Source: Hyperoplus lanceolatus
Taxonomy: Eukaryota > Chordata > Actinopteri > Uranoscopiformes > Ammodytidae
Reading direction: 5' to 3'
Assembly (NCBI GenBank): GCA_026929865.2
Contig: CM049408.1
Coordinates: 17,227,001-17,291,000 of the forward strand
Length of the DNA: 64,000 nucleotides
The stretch's first letter is position 1. Every line of letters begins with the position of its first letter. Positions 1-63,636 of this stretch are shown one piece after another. The notes beneath the pieces are model-generated. The model worked only from the letters and a program-made list of their open reading frames with translations, made no database searches and was not told the DNA's origin. The translations under genes and the position numbers were made by a program.

Positions 1-1173
1 TTAAACAGTAGGAAGGATCTCCCTTTTCCCTCCATGTCCGGTTCATATAGAGAGCGTCAGAGATAGAGAGGAAATTCAGCTAATTTGTGAACAATAAAAT
101 AAATCGCATTGCAAATGCTCACGAAGGCAAGTGGAAGCAACAAAAGTCTCAAGAGCCACCTCCAGCTTTTTTTCACATTCCAACGCTTAAAAAAAAAAAA
201 AAAAAAAAAATCTCTTTTATTTTTTGACTCAGCTTATTCTGTGCAGACGACACACACACAAACACTTCCTATTCCACTGATACGGCAGATGACAAGCGAA
301 GACAGCCAGAGGCCAAAAAAAAGAAAAAAGGTTATTACTAGCTTCTGCTGCTAGATCCAGTCAAGTGTCATGGTTTATGCTGGAAGAGTTCAGGAGGAAG
401 ACGGCGAGCTGCTCATGTATGTTTGACGTAGGATTCATTTGCAGCTCCAGCACTCTATGCACTTGTGGAAAAAGTGCTTTCTCTGAAGACGTGATGAGTT
501 TTTTTATTTTCTGCATTCCCCCTCCTTTCAACGCCAGTCCTTGTGTGTGAAACGGGGACAGGGGAATCGCTCCTTCGGGTGCAGCTTCTGGCATGTTCCA
601 GGGTTTAACTTAGCACCATTAGGGTAAAAAACAAAAACATCCACACAACAGAGCTGCACCTATAAGCACGGTGGCATGCACAGAGGGTAAAGCACGTTGG
701 CTGACCTTTCACATTTACAGTTGTTAGTAAGTTAAAATGACATTGCCCAGTAATCTTATCAGTACTGTCTGTACAAACACAGCTGAAGAATGCAGGAAGA
801 TATGGATTCAAAATGGAATACTGTACACGTAACCTTCATTGTGTCACATGTCGTCTCATGTTGTAACAAGGATAAAGACAAGGAAAGTGCATTTATTGCG
901 AGAGGTCATTCACTACAATCATTGTTTTGTTTTTTTGAATTGTTTTCTAAATCTTAAAGGAGTCTTTGTCTGAAACATTAACTGTGAGCATTAAAAAACC
1001 ACATACAGTCCTATGTAGTCCCACCCACGCTTTTTGTTGCTATAGTCTCCCCCCCCCCCCCCCGCAGGCGAGGCGATGATAAAAAACAAGCTTGTGTCGG
1101 ATGGTGTCCGGAGAGAATGACACACTGGGATGATGGTGGTTGTGTTTGCTGGCTAGCAGACAGAGGAACCGGT
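1..1173 (-). other. asap2: asap2 3' UTR and downstream sequence
   Basis: No coding signal. On the minus strand AATAAA occurs at 897-892 and 221-216, so the transcript may end near 870 or further left. A 16-C homopolymer (about 1048-1063) and a poly-A/T run (about 189-210) lie here. The true end cannot be fixed without transcript data. Confidence 0.5.
892..897 (-). promoter_or_regulatory. Candidate polyadenylation signal AATAAA
   Basis: First canonical AATAAA on the asap2 strand after the stop codon, about 280 nt downstream. Confidence 0.4.
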
Positions 1174-51755
<50,582 letters not shown>

Positions 51756-52430
51756 ACTCAAATCCCTTTCTCAAAATGAATCAGAAGAAGAAGCCCTTTC
51801 CGTAATCCCCCTTCTAGTCTGTAGAGTTTAAAAGGAAAGACAAGTTCACAGTAGCAGTAGTAGTAGTGGCTCTGAAGGTCCCCACGGGTAGAAAACCATC
51901 TCCGGATATGTTTAGGTAATTCCCTTGTCTTCTCCCGACACAATCCAGTGCAGCGGTGTTGCACGCTGTGGCGCGAGGAGTTGCAGTGCTATCACAAGCG
52001 CGCGGTGCTACAAGGTGATGGGTAGGTTATAATATCCCTTCTGTTTTACAGCCCAAATACGCCTCTTCCCATTCACGTTCACGGGTCGTCCTCTGGTTAC
52101 AGATGGAAAGTGAAGTTTAGTCTGCTACCCTCTCTCGGTGTTCCCAAACCTGTGACAGAGCTGGACGTACAACTAATTCCTCCTCCTCGCCCGGGGAAAC
52201 AACAACCAGCCAGGCGTTTTCAACGGGAGCGCAAGAAGTTGACAAAGGTAGAGGAGGGGATTCAATGGACGCGCAGCAACCAATGGGAACACACGCTGGA
52301 ATATGAGAGCCAATCAGGACTCATGGAAGGCGGTGAACTCGTGTTGCCTTCGAATGCTCCTTGTAAACTATCACGTCGTCTGATGTGTTGCCTTTATATG
52401 TCAACAAAAGGAAAGGTAGGCTATACAAAA
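51756..52430 (-). promoter_or_regulatory. asap2: asap2 5' UTR and probable promoter
   Basis: Directly upstream of the start codon. CpG-rich patches (GCGCGAGG, AAGCGCGCGG) occur at 51970-52010, and two CCAAT-type boxes on plus lie near 52281 (ACCAATGGG) and 52309 (GCCAATCAG). No TATA box was seen. The extent and TSS are inferred. Confidence 0.5.
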
Positions 52431-54062
52431 TAATTTAAACACAATGAAAAAACGGTTAGAATTGTTATGAGCAATATTATGCAAATGTACTTTTTTAAAG
52501 TTTGAAGCATCTCAATTAAAACAAACACTGCTAGTCTACAACGAATATGGGACACGTAGGCCTGTAGGGCAGGCTATGATTAGCTGAAATGCTAGCAAAA
52601 AGTGTGGCAGTCTGCCTTTTCATGTGTAATAGACTATATTCGATCAACATAACAAAAAAACAAGATTCCCTGGAAAAAGAAATTGTTTAACTTTTGTAAG
52701 GTTAACAAATCAATGAATAAGAGAAAACAAGCCATTACTTCTCTATAAACCTTGTAGTTCAGTGTAAGCCTTCAACCAGTAATGTTTATGTTATTACTGA
52801 CTATCTGCATGTGAACTGGAATTTGAAGTATGAGATTATTGCAGCCCATTGCCTATACATTTAGCTTGTACATGTTCTTTTCCTCCTTTCTTATTGGTTT
52901 CTTGTGTCCATTTAGGCTACATCTTGATTGATGGAGCTTATTAGCAGCCCTAGGTTACACATCCGTTTAAACAGCATTTTTTGTCTGACACTGACAGCAT
53001 TAATAGTCTAAATATCCCAGTACAAAATAGAGCATACATTAATAGAAGCTCCTTGGTTCCTATTGTCGCAGTATTCTTTTGAAATCAATCAAGCACAGCT
53101 AAACGTTCCGTTGTAGGGTTAGGATGTAGGCTATAGCTGATGCTATTCAACATATATTGATTTTCCAAATGTTGTTACCAATGTGACTTCAGCCTAAATC
53201 AATCATCCCTATACAATTTTAACATGCATTCATGCTTGGCACAATTCCCCCACCCTCCATGAACTAAGATATCATACAAATTTCACAAATCTATTTTCCA
53301 TTCATTTGGACATTTGATTATTTCAGTGCAGCACAGGTTGTTTAGAGTACAAATATTTCCAACTGTCCCTAAAAGCAGCATCTTAACAGCACCACTAGGT
53401 TTCTTTCATGGTGGAGATAGAAAAGAAGCTATCAACTGTGGGGAAATAATTCAGCATCATAATGAAAGTGTGGTTTTAGAAGTTTTTCTGAGCCAATACC
53501 TGTCATTTATGTTTCTTATTTATTCTGTGTTATGTTAAGTGTGAAAAGGCACTCACATATGTACACTTGCTTTGAGGAAGCTTACACCTAATTGTGAAAA
53601 AGTGAAAACATTACAATATTATAAACATGTTATTCTTTTCAACACTAGTATTTAGGTTTATTTAGATGTTGACTGATATAAAATAACCGTTTAAAACTAT
53701 AGTTTAGACATTCAAGAAATGAAAATGCACACTAAAAGGAGAAGGAGGAAGAAAACTAGGGTTGTAGTATTTCATGTATAGCACTGATGTTTTTCATGCA
53801 TTGGAAAGCTTGGAAAACAAATTCTCTCACTTACTATCCTACGATTCCCCTTCATAATATCAACTGTTGAAAGAGTTTAGTGGAATTATGTTGACTTTTA
53901 TCTAGACTGCTGACTGGAGATAATTTTGTGTCACACCTCTGATAAAGGGAGAAAAAGGCTCCAGAGTTTTGTGATAAGCCTCAACATGAGCCCTGGTTAT
54001 GTGCCATCGCAATGTATCAGATACAAAGGCTAATTATGCCAGTAATTGAGTACTATCAATGT

Positions 54063-54080
54063 CTTGTGTGTGTGTGTGTG

Positions 54081-54134
<54 letters not shown>
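54063..54134 (+). repeat. (GT)n microsatellite
   Basis: About 35 GT units with one break near 54081. Confidence 0.95.
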
Positions 54135-54135
<1 letters not shown>

Positions 54136-55679
54136 CAACAGTTTACATGAAAGAAAGCTACTGAGTTATGCCCTATGTAAGAATATGTTAAGTGGGTTTT
54201 TTTGGAGCCCACAACCATGTCTAAATTTGATTAAAGAAAGACTTGTATCTCCTAAAATGATGTTGGGAAAAGGCAGTAGAAATAACACATTGGGTGCTGC
54301 CTGAAACTTGTGAAGACTCTCTCCCGTGCCTGAATTTTAATCAACAGGAGCTTGAAAAAAAATAACAGCACTCTGCTCCATTAGAGCGTTTTTTTTTTAC
54401 TGGGCTTTGGGACTTAAAATTTGCGGATGTTTCCCAGCTAATTCAGCCCGGCAGGACAGCTACCGGTATAAATAGTATCACAACAGCCGAGGCAAAACCC
54501 TGGGCAGCCTTTAAATCACAAACTGGGCAGTGTTCACACATTCTTTCAGCTCTGCAGCGTCTCCTGGCAAGCTGCTAAATGAAGAGCTTTAGGACCGAGG
54601 CTGACCCTGACTATCAAGGCCAGCAACTCACATATGACTATCAAGGCCAGCAAACATCTGCTATCCAGAGACAGAGCAGCTCAGTCAGTGAGGTCAGCAG
54701 AACCAAATAACACCAGGCCTTTACCACTGACACAGCTTTAGATCTTCACTACCATCTGCTTTTCTAAATGCAGATTTTAATCCTTTAAATTTAAGACCAA
54801 ACCAAACCAAGAAATATCTAAACTGTAAGTGCTGCATCAGTTGGATTTTTCCACTTTTCTGTTGCTGGAAACACCAGTGAATAGGTTCACCCAGCAGGTA
54901 CCGCTTGGAAACATATTATGAAAAGAACTTTGTTTTATACTGTATGTTTAATAGGACCTGGAAAAGCACAAACAGGCATATCACTGGGATCATTAAAAGG
55001 CAGCTAAAGGAATACTGATCAATTGCACTGAATGAAGCCTCGGCATACGTAATTCCTACTCTACTTTTATTGTATCATCAAAGTCTCATAAAATTTGGAT
55101 TTTTACTTTCAACAGCCAAGCTGCATTTGCTGTGGCCTGCCAAAAAAAGATGCCAAAGCAGAAAGTCTTAGCTGCTTTATTAAACTGAACAGAAGCGTCT
55201 TTCACTAGTAGCGCCTATCCTCAATATAAACCTTGTTTGCATGCAAACAACCTGTAGCCTTGAGCAACAAGTGAGGATGGTGGTTATTGGTCACGGCTGC
55301 TGTATTTGAACATCTTCAAGTCATTCAGTGAGCCACTGAGCTAAAAAAAAGTGTCCATAATATTAACTGCTTTTGTGCACAATGTTCACTCTCCTCCTTT
55401 CAAACCATGCTGACCTAATACTGTAAAACTGAAACTGAATGCAACCAGGCAGCTGCAGAGAGAATGTAGACAAAGCAGATGTCATACTGTATTCAGATTC
55501 CCTCTTGGAAAAGATGTAGGCCTATTGTGAATTTTACACAGGGCGGGTCTTCATACCCGTTCTTTGGTTGATATGAGCCACAAATATCCAGTGTAGTGAT
55601 TTTGGCGTTTGGATATTGGCAGAAAAAGACAACATGTCATGCCAGTAAAGGGGGCCCGGGGTTAGTCGGAGTCACTTTT

Positions 55680-55920
55680 TCCTAATTGCATGCCTGTGAC
55701 ATCATTATTGTGCAACAGGTGGGATAACCTCACAATCCAGCATTTGAGTGGAATGAATTACTTCTTTGTTTCAAATAATTAGCAGCTAATTCTAATGATT
55801 TGGCAGCTGGAACTTTCCGACGCTCTAGTGGATGGAAATGGCACATCATGGGCCAATAAGTCCAGGCCCATCACTAAAATCTCAGCTTTTCAGATCGATC
55901 AGAGCCCAAAGGCTGCATTA
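55680..55920. promoter_or_regulatory. Candidate conserved enhancer-like segment
   Basis: Dense TAAT/ATTA homeodomain words (AATAATTAGCAGCTAATTCT), an E-box GGCAGCTGG, ATTTGCAT-like CTAATTGCATGC and CCAATAAG, with no repeat signature. Inferred from word content only. Confidence 0.25.
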
Positions 55921-56623
55921 AAGAAGAGCTTCTTACCTAACAGAAGAAGCTACACAGGACTCGGGACATGACGCTAGCAAGCAGGGCCTGGAGAACCAAT
56001 AAGCAATAGCCATACACAAGGGACTCCACATGGGAGAGGGGTCAGGAGAAGACGGGAGGGAAAGGGCAAAGGAACAAGGGGAGGGAGAGGAGCGCTGAGG
56101 GCAGGGCAGTGAACTGTAATGGAAGTCCTTGTCTTTTCTCAGAAACAAAACTCAGCCAAACAACCAAGAGTGTTTATTTGAATGGATACTCTGTACAGGA
56201 CTCATGGCCTAAAAGACACATCACATCAGCATGTGATAGAACCAACTGATGGAGACATTTTTAGGCATCATCTCAGATTTATAGGCTAAGTGTGATAAAA
56301 CATGATTAAAAACATAGATAGTACATAAGGATAAAACCATCAAAACAGACATTGGGAAGGATTTTTACCTGCTCCGCCATTGTAGGCGCATAAACATTCA
56401 CCCATCTGTCGCTCTGCCGTGCACCGGCAATGAGACCATGAGTGAGACGGGTTTCGGTTTGTAGCGTTCTCTCTTGTGATTGGATATAAATTTCGGGATC
56501 CTCCAATAAGTTTATTTGCCGATTACATGCAGAGCAGCTGACTGAGAGATCGGCTTTATGAAACGTGCACATTATGTAAGTGATCACTGTATGAATAAAG
56601 AGCGATTTAACACTTACATTAAC

Positions 56624-56985
56624 ATAAATAAACCGCTTACTTCACCTTTAATATTTAGAGAGGATAAGCATATTTCTTGACTTGCGCCCTGCACACTTAA
56701 CTTATTCTAACTTCCTGGCACTTGCTAGAGGTAGATCTTCTCAAATTGACTGTTCGTGTTCACTCCAGAAATAATTATTGGGTATTGATGTTTTTAGCCT
56801 CTCTATAAATAAACCGCTTACTTCACCTTTAATATTTAGAGAGGATAAGCATATTTCTTGACTTGCGCCCTGCACACTTAACTTATTCTAACTTCCTGGC
56901 ACTTGCTAGAGGTAGATCTTCTCAAATTGACTGTTCGTGTTCACTCCAGAAATAATTATTGGGTATTGATGTTTTTAGCCTCTCT
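56624..56985 (+). repeat. Perfect tandem duplication, 2 x 181 bp
   Basis: 56624-56804 and 56805-56985 are identical; identity runs 5 bp further (to 56990). Neither copy resembles a known element. Confidence 0.97.
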
Positions 56986-57665
56986 ATAAACAAAAACACA
57001 AGAGCAAAAGGGCAAGGAATGAAAATTGCAGGTCCAGCTAACAAGCTACAAGCAACTTTACACAGCATTACTTCCATGGCCGGCAGCATTTTACACCACA
57101 TTATTATGTAGGTTTACTGGTAACTCTGTTCACACCCACTGTGGCATTTTAATAATATATAAAAAAAAAGACTATAGTTTCCCCATGAACTGACATATTG
57201 TAGTAATTCAACCGTAGGAGTCACTTACAGACATATACATTATCTTCAAGAAGAAAAAGTCAATAGAGTCAAAGGTCAGCGTAGGATGAAATTACGCATT
57301 GTTCAATCAACAACGGAAAATTCAATTAGCTGGTGAAGATTAAAAAATTCTCCTGTCCTCTTTTGATAAATGACCTGTAGGCCTGAACTGCAATGCATGA
57401 TTGATTGTGTTCATTTTTCTCTGCTGAATAGCACACAAATGATGTCTCTCGATAATTAGCTTATTAATAATCATCAACAAAATTGTCCACTGTGGATACA
57501 CAGTTCTCACTCTCCAGTGTTCCAATATCCAAATCTGAGCAAGACCAGACACTTCGACCAGAGAAATGCTCTCTCTCATGATTTTCATTTAACCTTGCCG
57601 CACTGACTTGACGCCCAAGAAAAGAACGTTCTGTAAAATAATTGCATGACAGTTTTAGCCATCCC

Positions 57666-57757
57666 CCAACACACACATTAACACACACACTCACACACAC
57701 ACACACACACACACGCACGCACTTGCACACACACACACACACACACTCAATCGCGCG

Positions 57758-57788
<31 letters not shown>
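57666..57788 (+). repeat. Imperfect (AC)n / (GCAC)n tract
   Basis: AC repeats broken by ACGC, CTTGC and CGCGCGC; the alternating purine-pyrimidine order is kept over most of the length. Confidence 0.92.
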
Positions 57789-59173
57789 TGACATCTGAGT
57801 GATGGTAGCAAAGTGCTGGGGGTCTGCAGCTGCTTCACTGTCATCATTAGGAGCAAGTGGCTTTCACAGTAATTATTTCTCCTCTATAGGATTTGGCACT
57901 GTGAGGCTGAGCATATCAAGAGGCCCTGTACTTCATTATATGCCGACACCTCTATCATCTTTAGCTTGGCTTCCTAGTAACCATATCTCGCAATGCTCAA
58001 TCAAGCTTTTCACTTCAATCCAGCACCCTTTAAAGAAACCTCCTCAGTGCAGTATAGAGTACATTTTGACTTGCATACTGCAGCAAAAAATTGTTTCAAT
58101 GTTATCTCATTGTGTATATGCCACGATCCCCTGAGACAGAAAGAGGATGAGGACACATTCATTGCTCTCTCTCACCAGCTCCTTATAAAGAGTGAATGGC
58201 TGTGAATTCTCTCTCTGTTAATACTGCTGACCATCACCTCTGGTCGCCATGCAATGTACAGTAGGACAAATAGACAGACGCAAAAATAAGATTATGTTCT
58301 GCAAAAACCTCCCAATTTATTCCCAGGTCCCCCGTGATCCTTTTTTAACAAAGAAACCAGATTGAATGTTTTATCGCATTCATTAGGTGAATTATTTTGT
58401 CGATAGGAACTTACAATACTTGCATTCAAACTCAACAAGAGCTAGATGCCTTCAAGTAAATGGAAGTGCAAAACCCGCCAAATAAACAACTCAAAGTACA
58501 AAAAAAACCGAAGCAATGCACAGTATGCTGCACAGGGTGACTCAAACTGCACAAGGTCAGTGCAGTTATTGGAATGTAAGCTGACCACGCATAACATCTC
58601 CTTTTTCACAACTTCATCTTTTTAATGTGGATAATGAAATATTCATTGCTCTTTTTCGTGTCAGCTGGAACAACCGGTGCAGGCTCGGTAGTTCCTCTGA
58701 ATTCATTTACATAGGAATCGATGGAGGACAAAAGCTGATAAGCTTCGCGAGAGACAACAATCATGACGTTAAGTGACCTTTCTCTGTATCTCCAAAGTCA
58801 AAGGCATGTTTAAATGACACATTCCTGTAGCACAGTTGCAATTAGACCACAGCTGGGGGGAACTGTCCGCCTCCTGGGCATTTATCTGTCCACCGTACCC
58901 ACACCAACTTAATTTAACTCAGGGTAAGAAAAATGTACTGTAGGTTTTGGCTCAAGCAACATCTCTGCAGCACCCTTGAATCCAAATTTGCATCACTGAC
59001 AGTCCTTAAAAAAACTCCTCTACTGTCAGTGTACAAATTCCCAGGCTGTGTTGCATCTGCTCTGAAGCCGCAACAGATGGGTTGAAAAGCCCTATCAGGC
59101 AATAGAACTAGCTGTGTTAAAAATGTAGAGTGATGGGATCATGGTGGGAGAATGGTGGGAGATGGACGGTCGA

Positions 59174-59201
59174 GGATGAAAGTGTAGGTACACTTTCATC
59201 C
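59174..59201. repeat. Perfect 13-bp inverted repeat with 2-nt loop
   Basis: GGATGAAAGTGTA, GG, TACACTTTCATCC. Confidence 0.93.
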
Positions 59202-61762
59202 CCCACCAGGGCTTTTGCATTATGCTCCTTGTCGCCTCAATCAGATGATGGACTTCAATATCAATTCAAATGGGCTTTATGGACATGAAACATAGATGTT
59301 TACATTGCCAAAGCAAGTGTGAAATAACTTCAACATTTTCTATTTCACGCATATCACTTAAAAGTTCTGGCAAATAGACTGAGGAGATGGCTCCAGTCCA
59401 GAGTATATAGATCGCCACAGGAAAAGGATGAAGTGGAACCAGCAGTATGTTTTTGGAGTGAATCTTGCCTCTAGCCTCTTGGGAATGCTAATGGATAGGG
59501 CAGCGGGTTCAGTCCGTGTAACTCAATGATTGTGTCTGCTCCTCCCAGAGTGAGCAGTTCAGACAGACTGTACTGCAGTGTGGAGCCATCACAGCCATCA
59601 TGCTCATCCATCTTCCTGCCTTCCTACGATGGAAGGTTTTAGCTATATGGAAAAGCTAATCATGGAAAATCAGTCCTGTAGTACACAATACACACACAAT
59701 GTGAAAATACTGCTGACATAAATCCTTTTTCATCTTTTACTGTATCAGATCAATGCTGAACATTCTGACATCCATCACATTTTAGTTTAATAATTTTCTT
59801 TTTACCTATGATGGATCACATAATTTCTTTTATCGAAATGTGCTCAAAGATAAAGACACGTGACTGGCATCAGTTGAATCTCCAGGGTAAGTCATTGCCT
59901 CATTTGCCTGTTTTTGCTTAAAGTCACCTTGAACAAAAGCTGATTTTCTTTCACCCTCTTGGAGTGAAGCAAAACAGTGATATTTAAAAGGAATAGTTAA
60001 ACAAACAGTATATTGTGTTATTTGATGAGCTTTAGAGGTGCTGGTGGGCAGAGCCAGGCCCATTAACCGTACACAATAATAAGTGTTGTATCAATCTTAA
60101 AATACGTCCGAAAATTAAAACAATATAATCCCAATTTCCATGTATACTGAGAAGCTGCTAAAACGGTTGAAAAATACAGATAAAAAGCCAATGTTAAGGT
60201 CATGATGTAGGTTAGGGAAATTAAAGGATTGCCCTGCCCTTCAGATTGGCAGAAAATGAAACAATGAGAAGACTCATGTTTCTGACACCGAAATAGATGG
60301 TGGTTACAGATTTTGACTCCACACTTTCCTAAATGTATTGCTGATGTGGGAAAAATGATGTGTGTGTGTTTCTGAACTCAGCATTTTAGCTAGGGATTAC
60401 ATAACTAATGGGGTGTTACTACTGTAATTCTCCTCTCCAGAACAGTGGACAGAGATTATGCCAAATCACCTTCGCCTCATTCATTATTAATGTACAAGTA
60501 GAGTAAATAAATGCATATTTTTTTGGTTTGGGGATCTTACACTGCACTCCTTCACAGGATATTTTAATGTGAACACCCAGGAAGTCTTTACAACGAGTTT
60601 CCGAGTATCTCAAAGCTGGGATTCTTTAGTCAGCAAAAGTGTATTGACTGGGTAGAGCTGCTTATTGATTGAAAAATATGGCCGCCCCCGATTCTTAATC
60701 AACATGTCAGTGGTTGTATGTCTGGTCTGGACTATTTGCAGTGATGATGTTCATTTGCTCCCAGAAAAATCCCACCTGGATGGCAAAAGCATTAAAGCAG
60801 ACCACGCGCTGCTTGCTAAGTAAGCGCTCTGTGTCAGCAGACATTGGCTATACCAAGATAGAAAAGGAAGCAAGGAATGGGAGGGGAGGGGGAGAAAGAT
60901 GGTGCAACAAGAGTCTGAAAATGATTATTGTTGTAAATAAACAGTGCACGTTCAATCTCTGTGGACTTGTTCTATTTTCTCATCCAGACTTGGGGGAACT
61001 CTGGCCTGACCCCCAAACACAAAGACACTCCCTGCCTGATCTGTAAAGAGAAAGCCTGCAATGCATGTCCCAGGAGGAGCAAAGCCCATTGCAAAACACT
61101 GAACTGTTGACTATATAAGGAGCTTATGGACTTTTGTCACCACAACACATCTCAGCTTGTAAACAAATGTCAGCCACGCCAGTGATTGGGGAAGTATTTC
61201 AGGAAAAAGAAAAAAAAGTTATCACACACACACACATGCTCTTGTTAACTGCCTGGGCCTTCATTATGAATGAATGAGTGGGAACCTCTCAGTAGCTCAT
61301 CCGCAATTCACACGCTGCTAGAGCCATTTAAATAGATTAGCGGAGGCTTTGTCTATCCCTGCTCTTTCTCACCATCTCTACCTCCTCTCAATACCCTGCT
61401 CTTCCGTTGGAGTATCAGTCCACCGAGAGAGGCAGAGGTTGGGGAAAAAAGGAGGATGGGGTTGCCATGACGATGCCAACTTAACGAACTGTGTCCCTCT
61501 CAGTGATGTTGGGTTTTATTTGATACCACAGAAGAACGAAAAAGACAAACAGCAGTTGAGTGCGAGCGACATTGAGCATGCATTGATGACTGCAATGAAG
61601 GTCTGTCTCTGTGAAGAGCGCCGTCTGCCTGCATTCATGTCATATATAGCCTACTCTTGCTTTCTCTTCGTGTAGTAATGAATGATTAATGATGATTATA
61701 TAAGAGCTGTAGTACATGAAGTGCATGGTGAGTGATACAGAGAGCATGTAGTGGTGCAGACC

Positions 61763-61764
<2 letters not shown>

Positions 61765-61812
<48 letters not shown>
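61765..61812 (+). repeat. (GA)n microsatellite
   Basis: About 23 uninterrupted GA units. Confidence 0.95.
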
Positions 61813-61815
<3 letters not shown>

Positions 61816-63000
61816 GCTATATAAATAAGTAACCTACAATAAACTAAAGCACTTACAGTAGGCCTATATATGATCCATTCTCACATGCTTTTGAATAAGT
61901 GAAATGTTTGACCATACATGTGGACAATACATCATTCCAAAAAGGTAGTAATTCATTTCAACAGACTTCTGCTCTCGAATGTAATCTCATGTAAGCAACT
62001 TTGGCCAACAGTGTGTTTTTGCTCAGCAAGATTTTACTGAATTCCTTTTGTAATCGATGTGATGTGCAGCCTAAAAAAACAGAGATATACACCCGCAATT
62101 GTTAAATAATTCACTATGCCCATCTCCTTGCAGTGCAGAGACACACATACTGTATACACACACAATATTTGCTGAGTCATTCCTCCACGTACAGACGACG
62201 TGCTGACTAAAATGTATGTCTTGCAGAAGGATTTGATGCAAAGCCCAGCCAAAAAAAAGTACAATGAATAGAACAGTGTTAGTGTGATGTTCAATCACAG
62301 TTTATTTTATCACTGGGAATAGCACTTGCAGATCTATGCAAACAATGTGAGAAAACAAAAAAAGGTGTGCCAATGCTGCAGACAAAACATAAGCCTTAAC
62401 AAGGACATTCCTGAGAAACTTTACCATGAAAAAATAGTTTTTCCAGCATGGTTTAGGAGCAATTTGTCTTTCTGAGGTTCCAAAATGTAGAGTTATATAT
62501 ACAAAGGTCTTAACAACTTAACAAGTGGACAAAATACCATAAACACAAAACAAGGCCAAGGTCATCCCACTAAAGGCCTTGCCACTGTTGCATCTCTACA
62601 GATAAAATCCGATAGTAGCTATGTTATGTTTCAGAAACAACCAAACAATGTTGAAATCCAGTTGATTACAACATATTGCATCTACGTGTAACAATGTGGG
62701 GGGTTTAGAAATAAAAAAAATAAACATTTAACAAGTCAAAAGGTTATAATATCTTAAAGAGTAAAAAACGACAACGCCAAAGAGCTAGGACTGTATGTTT
62801 AAAATCAGGGGTCAGCAGAGTTAAAATACACAAAGATGTTGTGATTATCTGGCAGGTGATGGGCATATAATTATCTTTCGATTCTGGCATTGTGCATATA
62901 TTTTGAAAAAAGCCTAGTGTTACAGGAACTCCCTGCCCTGAATGAATTAACAAAATTGGAAGCTATAGTAGTGAGATCATTTGTCATTGGTTTGCCAGTG

Positions 63001-63015
63001 CTGCCCTCTAGTGGC
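63001..63015 (-). promoter_or_regulatory. CTCF-like motif
   Basis: Plus strand CTGCCCTCTAGTGGC; the minus strand reads GCCACTAGAGGGCAG, matching the CTCF core CCAC-N-AG-R-GGGC. Occupancy unknown. Confidence 0.45.
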
Positions 63016-63536
63016 TACTGTGCTTGGTTGCAAACTTTCTGCAAATAAAACATAACTGGAGTATGTTCGTATGTAAGTATGTAATGACAAAGTTTGATGA
63101 CAACTTTGAATGAAAGAAAACATTATCCATACTTGTAAATAAAAAACATTTTAAACCTACAACATGTTATGGAGAAAGCTCAATTAATGATTGACTAAAT
63201 CATAGGGTAATGGGGCAATTATCTTGAAACCACTACGTGGTGCTGATAAACAGTGAAGAAAGAATGAGGGCTGCTAAGTTCAATTTGTATACTATAATAT
63301 TTACATAACAACACAAAACAATGAGCTGTGTGAGTTTCATTTTCATTTCAACTTTAGATGCATTCTTACTTCATGATGCAGTGCAATCAATATTATGAAG
63401 TAGTCTGGCATGTTTTTGTTTTTTGCTTCCTCTTACTTACAAACATAGCCAAACTAAAATGTATTTATTTATATAAACATATATAGATAAATTGAGCAGC
63501 TTCATTTTAGGCTATATGCTGCTTTTTGACATTAGG

Positions 63537-63636
63537 AAAAAGGCTATATCGGTATTTATATTGACCTCTTATAAGAGGTCAATATATATATTGACCTCTT
63601 ATAAGAGGTCAATATAAATACCGATATAGCCTTTTT
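63537..63636. repeat. Perfect 100-bp palindrome
   Basis: Every base pairs about the centre 63586/63587, with no spacer. Each half contains a smaller palindrome TTGACCTCTTATAAGAGGTC(AA). Flanks stop matching at once (G left, A right). Confidence 0.97.

Noticed and set aside
52110-52433. 107-codon plus-strand open frame in the asap2 promoter
   Set aside because: Overlaps a CpG/CCAAT promoter region; composition explains the openness and I recognise no protein.
54468-54480. TATA-box promoter (GGTATAAATAG) for a plus-strand gene
   Set aside because: No coding sequence or splice sites follow within the window; kept only as an unproven motif.
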